From NCBI RefSeq assembly GCF_003628505.1, contig NZ_RBZP01000004.1:143144-207143 (forward strand): DNA of 64,000 bases, written 5' to 3'. A program made the position numbers and the translations under genes. The stretch comes from Oceanobacillus halophilus. Its GTDB lineage: Bacteria; Bacillota; Bacilli; Bacillales; Amphibacillaceae. Below the pieces are notes generated by a model. The model made no database searches and was not told the origin of the DNA. It was given only the letters and a program-made list of their open reading frames with translations. Positions 57,800-64,000 of the stretch are shown here, piece by piece (position 1 is the stretch's first letter; every line of letters starts with the position of its first letter).

Positions 57800-58336
57800 T
57801 CATTCGTTCGTAACCTCATAATGAAGTTCTACAAACTGGTTGAAATTTCTCATTCCCTTCAACGAAAGGTCTAATTGATAGTCTCCCTCTTTAAATAATG
57901 GAATTCCTTTACCAAGTAAAGTAGGGGCAACTGTTATTATGATCTCATCCACTAATTTTTCTTGGATAAATGAATGTAACAAATCTCCTCCACCGACAAT
58001 CCAAATGTTTTTTCCATCTTGGCTTTTTAGTTTTTCCATGAATTCAGTTACATCGTCATTCACAAATTTCACATCTTCGGTATCCCTGATAGAAGACCTT
58101 GTAAACACATAGCAGTTTTTATTTTTATATGGGAATTCGTCGATATCTTACCTCATTACCCAATCGTAAGTTCTTTTACCAAGTAAAACTGTATCTACCG
58201 TGTCATAAAACTCTGAAAACCCATTATCGCCTTCCCCGTCAACGTTATAAAGCCACTCAAGTGACTCGTCTTTTGCAGCAATATATCCATCTAAACTGGA
58301 TGCAATAAATAATAACAACTTTCTTTTTTTATCCAT
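57800..58336 (-). pseudogene. DHFR-like (RibD C-terminal domain) protein with an in-frame stop
   Basis: One frame of 178 codons encodes a YwjB/YyaP-type dihydrofolate-reductase-like protein. The N-terminal part MDKKRKLLLFIASSLDGYIA runs to TVLLGKRTYDWVMR, then a TAA at 58148-58150, then DIDEFPYKNKNCYVFTRSS to the family motif IWIVGGGDLLHSFIQ and the C-terminus. Frame and homology are continuous across the stop, so a single nonsense change (or sequence error) broke the gene. Internal re-initiation is possible but unlikely. Confidence 0.85.
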
Positions 58337-58491
58337 AAAAATCCTCCGTCTAATAAGAATCTTGCATTTTTTATCAATCTTACACCAGTTAGAAATAAAT
58401 GGTTATGCTTTTTCAAGTTTTTATGCTTATTTAGAAAGTAATTGCAGTCCCAATCTATTAGAAAAGAACCTTAATCTCAGAAATGAGAAAA

Positions 58492-58515
58492 GACTAAATC
58501 ATATACGATTTAGCC
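58492..58515 (-). terminator. Terminator of ywlC
   Basis: On the minus strand GGCTAAATC pairs with GATTTAGTC (one wobble) around a 6-nt loop, followed by TTTTCTC. Confidence 0.87.
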
Positions 58516-58533
58516 TTCTAATTACTACACTAT

Positions 58534-59568
58534 TTAATATGTTTCCCGAATAGATTCACTAGCTGCTTTTTTCAATCGATTCATCACCGCTTGTCCGATG
58601 CCCTCTTCTGAAAAGGCCTCACAGACGATGATATCCACATCTCCTTGCTTAAATTTGCGGAGCCCATCGTATAAATGGGTGGCAATTTCATGGATATTTT
58701 CTCCCAGTGAAAGGATTTCGTCGGCTTTTAGTAATTCAGCTGTTTGTTTACTGGCTAATATACCTACTTTCTTTCCTAGTTCCCGCTCCTGGTCAGTAAC
58801 GTTTTGTATCATTTTCGCTGAGCCTTCCACTAAGAGCATCGGTACATCTGGGGAATAATGGCGATATTTCATTCCAGGTGCTTTTGGTTTTTCCTTTTTA
58901 TTTGCAAGTGCCGGATCTATCATGACAGTTCCCACTACTTCTTCCAGCTGCTCTTTCGTAATTCCACCAGGTCGTAGGATAATGGGGATATCTTGTGTAC
59001 AATCCACCACCGTTGACTCCAGCCCCACCCCTGTTGGTCCTCCATCTAATAATCCAGCAATTTTTCCATACAAATCATCCCATACATGGTCCGCAGTTGT
59101 CGGACTTGGCTTACCAGAAATATTGGCACTCGGGGCGGCAACTGGAATATCACATGTTTCTAGTAAATCCTGTGCCACTGGATGATCAGGGATTCGTACG
59201 CCGATTGTGGACAACCCGGCAGTTACGTTTTCCGCACAAGTACCATTTGTTGATAAAACATATGTAATCGGTCCTGGCGAAAAGATATTGATAAGTTCTT
59301 CCACGTAGGTTGGAATGTTATCCACAAGCCTTTTCAATTGATTTATTGTAGCTACATGTGCAATTAATGGGTTATCTTGCGGCCTACCTTTTGCTGCAAA
59401 AATTTTGGCAACCGCTTCCGGATTTGTCGCATCTGCTCCCAATCCATAAACAGTTTCTGTTGGAAAGGCAACGGTTTCCCCACTTTTCAGCAATGCAGCT
59501 GCTTCTTCTATCGCTTTCCAATATTGATTTTGTTCATTATTAACGTTCCATCGTTTCGTTTCAACCAT
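58534..59568 (-). CDS. ywlC: L-threonylcarbamoyladenylate synthase (Sua5/YwlC)
   Basis: Cytosolic enzyme making threonylcarbamoyl-AMP for the t6A37 tRNA modification. The 344-residue protein has the YrdC-like domain (AVAFPTETVYGLGADATN-type at about 31-48, written TVAFPTETVYGLGADAT in the chain) and a C-terminal Sua5 domain (KVGILASKQTAELLKADE). The linker APGMKYRHYSPDVPML is characteristic. I place the start at ATG 59568 behind a GAGG site; about 23 upstream codons lack support. Confidence 0.95.
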   Translation of the reverse strand: MVETKRWNVNNEQNQYWKAIEEAAALLKSGETVAFPTETVYGLGADATNPEAVAKIFAAKGRPQDNPLIAHVATINQLKRLVDNIPTYVEELINIFSPGPITYVLSTNGTCAENVTAGLSTIGVRIPDHPVAQDLLETCDIPVAAPSANISGKPSPTTADHVWDDLYGKIAGLLDGGPTGVGLESTVVDCTQDIPIILRPGGITKEQLEEVVGTVMIDPALANKKEKPKAPGMKYRHYSPDVPMLLVEGSAKMIQNVTDQERELGKKVGILASKQTAELLKADEILSLGENIHEIATHLYDGLRKFKQGDVDIIVCEAFSEEGIGQAVMNRLKKAASESIRETY

Positions 59569-59651
59569 CACTGTTACCTCTTTTCTATCATACATTGTAG
59601 AGGAAACGGACCTATTTCGCAAAGAACAAAAGCTCATTACTGCCAGTGGAC

Positions 59652-59687
59652 AAATAAAAACCCTGCAGATTCACTTATCCACAGGGT
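59652..59687 (-). terminator. Terminator after ywlB overlapping a DnaA box
   Basis: ACCCTG and CAGGGT pair around a 16-nt loop, followed by TTTTTATTTG on the minus strand. The perfect DnaA box TTATCCACA (59675-59683) is part of the loop and arm. Confidence 0.7.
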
Positions 59688-59960
59688 CATCCTTGATATT
59701 AACGTAATCTTATGCGAAAAATGTCGTTTTATACACAATTAGGACCAATTACTCACAGTTTTCCAACAAGTTATGCACATGGTCTTGTGGATAGTGTGCA
59801 TATCTATCAGTTTTTCCAAGATATTCTGAATAAACACGATATACAGGCAACTTATGAAACGTTGTAAGACCACCAGTTCCCTTTATCAATTGGATGTTTA
59901 TCCACAAAACTTGATTTTTTCTGTGGGTGAAATTGCAAAGCTTCCAGGATTATATCCACA
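59675..59960. promoter_or_regulatory. DnaA-box cluster between ywlB and ywlC
   Basis: Two perfect TTATCCACA boxes (59675-59683, 59898-59906). Two boxes fit TTWTNCACA (TTATACACA 59729-59737, TTATGCACA 59771-59779). Near matches are CTATCCACA (59786-59794, minus), ATATGCACA (59795-59803, minus) and ATATCCACA (59952-59960). Seven lie in about 285 bp, and the last two are inside the 3' end of ywlB. A chromosomal DnaA-binding cluster at ywlC-ywlB is, as I recall, known in B. subtilis. Confidence 0.8.
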
Positions 59961-60253
59961 ACTGGTTGATGACTATGTACATAGACACTTCTTGCTTGTT
60001 TGGACTTGGCAATCGTTAGAATCGACTCAAGAAGGACGGGTAATTTATTTGCCTCTGTCCTTGTAATATACAGTTGCTTCAGCCAATAAACACCTTCTTC
60101 CACTTGATTAAGGATAAAGCAGCCTTCTATTTTGGAATCCATTTCTACAACAAATCCATTTTGTATCAAGCCGTCCCTATCCAAATTATCATTTCTCGTA
60201 AAGAAATCGTCAAGCTGCTCTTTGTTAGCCTTTTTTGCCGGAATAATATTCAT
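59852..60253 (-). CDS. ywlB: YwlB-like GNAT-type acetyltransferase (degenerate)
   Basis: A 133-residue protein at the ywlB position. The fold pattern (NGFVVEMDSKIEGCFIL, then YWLKQLYITRTEANKLPVLLESIL and ARSVYVHSHQP) resembles a short GNAT domain. The canonical acetyl-CoA loop (Q/RxxGxG/A) is not obvious, so activity is uncertain. The start is ATG 60253 behind GAGGTG. Its 3' region contains DnaA boxes. Confidence 0.7.
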   Translation of the reverse strand: MNIIPAKKANKEQLDDFFTRNDNLDRDGLIQNGFVVEMDSKIEGCFILNQVEEGVYWLKQLYITRTEANKLPVLLESILTIAKSKQARSVYVHSHQPVVDIILEALQFHPQKKSSFVDKHPIDKGNWWSYNVS

Positions 60254-60335
60254 CCTTCTCACCTCTTCTATTCATTTAAAGATTTGATAGAATCATTATT
60301 TACCATTTCTACCATCCTATGCATAAAATAGAGAG

Positions 60336-60953
60336 TTATGACAAACCTAACCATTCAAACAAGAAAAATTTCACTTCCGTTTCCTCTTCTTGCTCTTCTA
60401 CTGTTTCTTCCGCTTCTAATTCTTCTGCTTCACTTGCATCAGCCGCTGAAACGCTTGATCCAAAGGAGAAATCCAGGAAGCATAGTGGTGGAAACAGCAC
60501 ACACCACCAATTATCTCCTTTCCCTTCACCAATGGTAATGAGAATAGCTTCATATTGACCTGCTGGATAAAGATAAGAATCATAAAGCTTTGTTGGAAAT
60601 TCCACGTTCTTCCCATATTCTACGGAAAAGTCATTTTCAAAACCTTCTTCTTCTATTACTTCGCCAACCATTTTATCAATTTCTGGAATTCGTTCCTCTA
60701 TTAACTGACGTGCATCATTAATATCCGTCATATGCTCAACCCAACCTGAAACTTCCTCATTCACACGATCACGCACAAGTTGTTTCAATGCTTGGTCTTT
60801 ATCATTATCGCTATTTGCTAGGATTCTTAATCGGATTGCTTCATCTGGAATTACTTGATAATCCTGATCAATGCCTTCTTGGCTAACTCCTTTAGATGGG
60901 AATGACAAAAATAAAATTAAAAATATAAATGCAATAAATACTAGTTTTTTCAT
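60336..60953 (-). CDS. spoIIR: Stage II sporulation protein R
   Basis: Forespore-secreted signalling protein that activates pro-sigma-E processing by SpoIIGA. The 205-residue protein has a signal peptide (1-22), then the conserved IPDEAIRLRILANSDNDKDQALKQLVRD and the C-terminal YEAILITIGEGKGDNWWCVLFPPLCFLD (in pieces), followed by an acidic tail. It sits between prmC and ywlB, as in B. subtilis. AGAGGAG precedes the ATG. Confidence 0.94.
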   Translation of the reverse strand: MKKLVFIAFIFLILFLSFPSKGVSQEGIDQDYQVIPDEAIRLRILANSDNDKDQALKQLVRDRVNEEVSGWVEHMTDINDARQLIEERIPEIDKMVGEVIEEEGFENDFSVEYGKNVEFPTKLYDSYLYPAGQYEAILITIGEGKGDNWWCVLFPPLCFLDFSFGSSVSAADASEAEELEAEETVEEQEEETEVKFFLFEWLGLS

Positions 60954-61064
60954 TTGTTCGTTCTCCTCTCCCTCGGTTTAGTCTTCATTATGGACAGAGG
61001 GATTGGATTTTAAACTAGTAATCTATTATTTTTTATTTTAGGGCTGTTTTTAAAAGATAGATTG

Positions 61065-61647
61065 TGCTTTTGATATGACTTTACTTTGCATTTTGAATAA
61101 AGAGCGAATATCCTTAATTTAGAATAGTGCTCTGTCCCCGCTACGGAAATACACTACGCTTTCCGCGGGGAGCTGGTGAGCCTCCTTCGTGCTGACGCAC
61201 AAAGTAGTCTCACCGATGCTCTTCTTCCCGCAGGAGTCTTCGTGTATTTCCTTCGCTTAGTTCCTGTTCTACTTAAATTTTACTAGAAAAATTCTGTATT
61301 CTAGGAGGACCAACTACCCTAAACGTAAAATTATGAAGTATAGCTTTAAAAATATCTAGTGCATGTAATATAGCGGAGGCAGAATACGGGACTCCTCCAA
61401 AATGAAAAGCACATTTTCTTCGTGCGATGCTTCGCTGACGTAGTCTTCCTTGTCCTGCGGGAAAAGCACGAGTCTGAAGACCCCGCAGCGGCGCTTTTTC
61501 CCCGAGGAGGCTAAGGCCGTGCCCGCGGAAAGCGAAGTATTCTGCCGGAGCGATTGCCAGCAGAAAACATTCATAAGTGAAATCGAGAACTACTATTCTG
61601 AATTAAATATATCAACAGTTTCTATCAACTGCAAAAGTTCCAAAGTA
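61065..61647. repeat. Composite MITE-like repeat, copy R6 (module II then module I)
   Basis: Module II at about 61135-61255 is almost identical to that of R2 (GAGCTGGTGAGCCTCC, then GACGCACAAAGTAGTC). Module I at about 61370-61560 has CGTGCCCGCGGAAAGCG and TATTCTGCCGGAGCG. The outer ends are ATTGTGCTTTTG on the left and AAAGTAACAAC on the right. It fills the spoIIR-prmC gap. Confidence 0.8.
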
Positions 61648-61708
61648 ACAACATATTCGAATGGAGTCGTATTTTTTTATTAGATATCGGAAGAAGGCCG
61701 TGCAGCTT

Positions 61709-62551
61709 TTATAATTTCGCTGACACTATTCGGTCTTTTTTATTTATGTCTTGAATCGTTTGAATCCTGGCTGTTGGGAACGTTTTACGGATAAGCTGGT
61801 GCAGTGCTTCTCCTTGTGTATGGCCAATTTCAAAAACGATCATTTCCAAATGCGGGAGTACCTTGGCCTGTTGAATGATTTCACGATATGCAGCCAATCC
61901 TTCTTCATCCGCAAAAAGTGCCAGCTCCGGGTCGAAGTTCTTTACCGTATCGGAAAGAAGTTCTTCCTCTGCTCTTGCAATATAAGGGGGATTCGAAACG
62001 ATGACATCCACCTGGATGTTTCCTTGTATAAATGGTTTGAGAAAATTACCTTGTAGAAAGGTAACATCGGCATCAAGTTTTTCAGCATTTTCACGTGCAG
62101 TTGCAAGGGCAGCTTCAGAGATGTCAGAAGCATACACAGCAGCTTCCGGCAACTCCAGTGCTAACGTCGCTGCGATGATTCCACTTCCTGTACCTATATC
62201 TGCAATCGTGACCGTTTGATTTTTCACCTGATTGATCACGTGCAAAACCAACTCTTCTGTCTCAGGTCTTGGAATAAGTACATGCTCATTCACGGCAAAT
62301 TCCCTACCATAAAACTCCTCATAGCCAGTAAGATGCTGCACAGGGATACCGGTTTCCGCATGTTTTTCGATATCCTTTTCAAAATTGGCTATCGTTTCTT
62401 GCGGAATGGAATCCTGCATCATCATATAAAACTGACTTCGTGACACGTTCAGGTGATGTTGAAGGAGGATTTCAGCTACTCCTGGCTCCCGATGATGCTC
62501 TTCTAAAAAAAGAGAAGCCCGTTTAAGGACTTCATATAATTTATCGCTCAT
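61709..62551 (-). CDS. prmC: Release factor glutamine methyltransferase (PrmC/HemK)
   Basis: SAM-dependent enzyme that methylates the GGQ glutamine of release factors 1 and 2. The 280-residue protein has the N-terminal helical domain, the SAM motif IADIGTGSGIIAATLALELP and the catalytic NPPY (DVIVSNPPYIAR). The ATG at 62551 follows the prfA stop by one nucleotide, so the two are translationally coupled; GGTGA within prfA is the only ribosome site. Confidence 0.95.
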   Translation of the reverse strand: MSDKLYEVLKRASLFLEEHHREPGVAEILLQHHLNVSRSQFYMMMQDSIPQETIANFEKDIEKHAETGIPVQHLTGYEEFYGREFAVNEHVLIPRPETEELVLHVINQVKNQTVTIADIGTGSGIIAATLALELPEAAVYASDISEAALATARENAEKLDADVTFLQGNFLKPFIQGNIQVDVIVSNPPYIARAEEELLSDTVKNFDPELALFADEEGLAAYREIIQQAKVLPHLEMIVFEIGHTQGEALHQLIRKTFPTARIQTIQDINKKDRIVSAKL

Positions 62552-62552
62552 A

Positions 62553-63623
62553 TTATTCACCAATTTGCTCCAGTTTTTTCGCTTGTTCTTCTACTTGAAG
62601 GGCATCAATAAATTCATCTAATTTCCCTTGCAAAATCTGATCCAATTTCTGAATCGTTAAGCCAATGCGGTGATCCGTTACACGGTTTTGCGGAAAATTA
62701 TACGTACGGATACGTTCCGAACGGTCTCCCGTACCAACCGCAGATTTTCTGTTTTCATCATATTCCGCCTGTGCTTCCTGCTGGTATTTATCATAAATAC
62801 GAGCACGCAGTACTTTCATCGCTTTTTCTTTGTTTTTAATTTGTGATTTTTCATCCTGGATCGAAACAACGATACCAGTTGGAACGTGGGTCAAACGCAC
62901 AGCTGACATTGTCGTATTAACACTTTGCCCACCCGGACCACTGGAAGCAAACGTATCAACACGAATATCTTTCTCATGAACTTCTACTTCTACTTCTTCT
63001 GCTTCTGGTAAAACAGCAACAGTAGCAGTCGAAGTATGAATACGTCCACCAGATTCGGTTTCCGGAACACGCTGCACACGATGCGCCCCATTTTCCCATT
63101 TGAGTTTGGAGTACGCACCATTCCCATTAATCATGAAAATAATTTCTTTATATCCACCAACACCAGTCGTATTAGCTTCCATTATATCAGTTTTCCAACC
63201 TTGAGCCTCTGCATAGCGGGAATACATACGATATAAATCCCCAGCAAATAACGCAGCCTCATCTCCACCCGCGGCACCACGGATTTCCATAAACACGTTT
63301 TTGTCATCATTCGGGTCTTTAGGAAGAAGCAATATTTTCATCTTCTCCTCTAATTCTTCTTTCGCATCCGTTAACTCTGAAATTTCCATCTTCGCCATTT
63401 CATACATTTCATCATCCAAGTCATCCTCCAGCATTTCCTTCGCATCTTTCAACTGCTGAGTGACATCTTTATATTCACGATAAGCCTGAACGACATCCTC
63501 CAAGCCCGACTGTTCCTTCGAATAATCACGCAATTTCGTTGTATCATTCACGATCTCCGGATCACTTAAAAGCTCATTTAATTTATTATAACGATCTTCC
63601 AATGTCTGTAAACGATCTATCAT
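62553..63623 (-). CDS. prfA: Peptide chain release factor 1
   Basis: Recognises UAA/UAG and triggers peptide release. The 356-residue protein has the PxT-type codon-recognition region ([15 protein letters not shown]) and the GGQ motif in [19 protein letters not shown] 63623 has AGAGGTG 6 nt upstream; a GTG two codons earlier overlaps the site. It is first in the prfA-prmC unit, and GTATAATAT-type sequence upstream is a likely -10 region. Confidence 0.97.
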   Translation of the reverse strand: MIDRLQTLEDRYNKLNELLSDPEIVNDTTKLRDYSKEQSGLEDVVQAYREYKDVTQQLKDAKEMLEDDLDDEMYEMAKMEISELTDAKEELEEKMKILLLPKDPNDDKNVFMEIRGAAGGDEAALFAGDLYRMYSRYAEAQGWKTDIMEANTTGVGGYKEIIFMINGNGAYSKLKWENGAHRVQRVPETESGGRIHTSTATVAVLPEAEEVEVEVHEKDIRVDTFASSGPGGQSVNTTMSAVRLTHVPTGIVVSIQDEKSQIKNKEKAMKVLRARIYDKYQQEAQAEYDENRKSAVGTGDRSERIRTYNFPQNRVTDHRIGLTIQKLDQILQGKLDEFIDALQVEEQAKKLEQIGE

Positions 63624-63760
63624 CACGTACACCTCTTTCTGATTACCAGTCTTATTATATTATACACAGTAGGGTGGGGTCAAAGTTATTTTGGATGTGG
63701 TGGGAGAGAAGCGCTTGGGTTTTGTAGGTGGGTTTTCCAGTATTAGAGACGTTTCTCTCT

Positions 63761-64000
63761 TGTTTATAGGCGCTCCTTCCTTTTTATAGGCACTCCTTAC
63801 GTTTTATAGGCGTTCCTCACTTTTTATAGGCGCTCCTTCCTTTTTATAGGCGCTCCTTCCTTTTTATAGGCGCTCCTTCCTTTTTATAGGCGTTCCTCCC
63901 GTTTTATAGGCGCTCCTCTCTTTTTATAGGCGCTCCTCTCTTTTTATAGGCGCTCCTCTCTTTTTATAGGCGCTCCTCTCTTTTTATAGGCGCTCCTCTC
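63761..64000. repeat. Phase-locked 20-bp repeat array, TTTATAGGCGC class, cut by the window edge
   Basis: TTTTTATAGGCGCTCC recurs every 20 bp (TATAGG ending at 63770, 63790 and on to 63990; 12 units). Only the third base of the core (CACTCC, CGTTCC) and the terminal CTTCC/CTCTC vary. It begins about 110 bp upstream of prfA and continues past the window. Confidence 0.95.

Noticed and set aside
59675..59960. Replication origin
   Set aside because: A DnaA-box cluster is present, but there is no dnaA/dnaN and no long AT-rich unwinding region. All flanking genes stay on one strand. A DnaA titration or regulatory site fits better.

Overview
The window is a chromosomal segment of a low-GC, spore-forming, flagellated Bacillaceae. 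The relatives I would test first are the Oceanobacillus/Virgibacillus-type halotolerant genera; the genus cannot be settled by eye. The backbone runs almost entirely on the minus strand. It keeps the Bacillus subtilis order prfA-prmC-spoIIR-ywlB-ywlC-mntP-ywlE-ywlG-glyA-upp-atpIBEFHAGDC-ywzB-ywmB-murAA-spoIID-spoIIQ-spoIIID-mbl-flhO-flhP-fabZ. Accessory blocks are spliced between these genes. No rRNA, tRNA, prophage, insertion sequence or CRISPR array is visible.

Layout from left to right. 1-5.6 kb: tagO, an unusual F0 c-subunit-like membrane protein, a split ThrE-type exporter and zwf. 5.6-14.1 kb: a NERD-domain protein, an RND pump (SwrC type) with its lipoprotein adaptor, a short ComK-like regulator, a YjfB-like motility protein and an acidic lipoprotein. 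14.1-25.2 kb: fabZ, an EpuA-like protein, flhP/flhO, mbl, spoIIID, an AimR-like peptide receptor with a 35-residue candidate pheromone precursor, spoIIQ and spoIID. 25.4-36.1 kb: a murein-peptide uptake and recycling cluster (dppBCD, a binding protein, ykfABCD and a membrane dipeptidase). It has CodY-box-like sites upstream and a striking palindrome set in front of ykfC. 36.6-47.4 kb: murA, ywmB, ywzB and the ATP synthase operon. 48-64 kb: a Vpr-like protease, a tiny gene, upp, glyA, ywlG, a chemoreceptor, ywlE, mntP, a DHFR-like gene with a nonsense codon, ywlC, ywlB with a DnaA-box cluster, spoIIR, prmC and prfA.

The most unusual content lies between the genes. Nine intergenic arrays are built from phase-locked 20-21 bp units, in three sequence classes: a TATCAACCG class in pure 21-bp register, a GTTGATAT class organised into exact 103-bp higher-order repeats (four 21-mers plus one 19-mer), and a TTTATAGGCGC class in pure 20-bp register. 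All seem to share a TTGATA/TTTATA-like core. Those whose surroundings can be seen lie next to the 3' end or terminator of a neighbouring gene. A second repeat system is a composite, MITE-like element of about 0.5-0.7 kb made of two GC-rich palindromic modules. It has five larger copies, one short copy inside the atp operon, and several deletion remnants. Base-pair-preserving differences between copies suggest the stems are maintained.

Other signals are hairpins that bury the Shine-Dalgarno sequence of ywmB, mntP and a 38-codon gene. There are also three inverted repeats between atpE and atpF, which could help set c-subunit stoichiometry. All assignments come from reading sequence and remembered family features; no database search was run.
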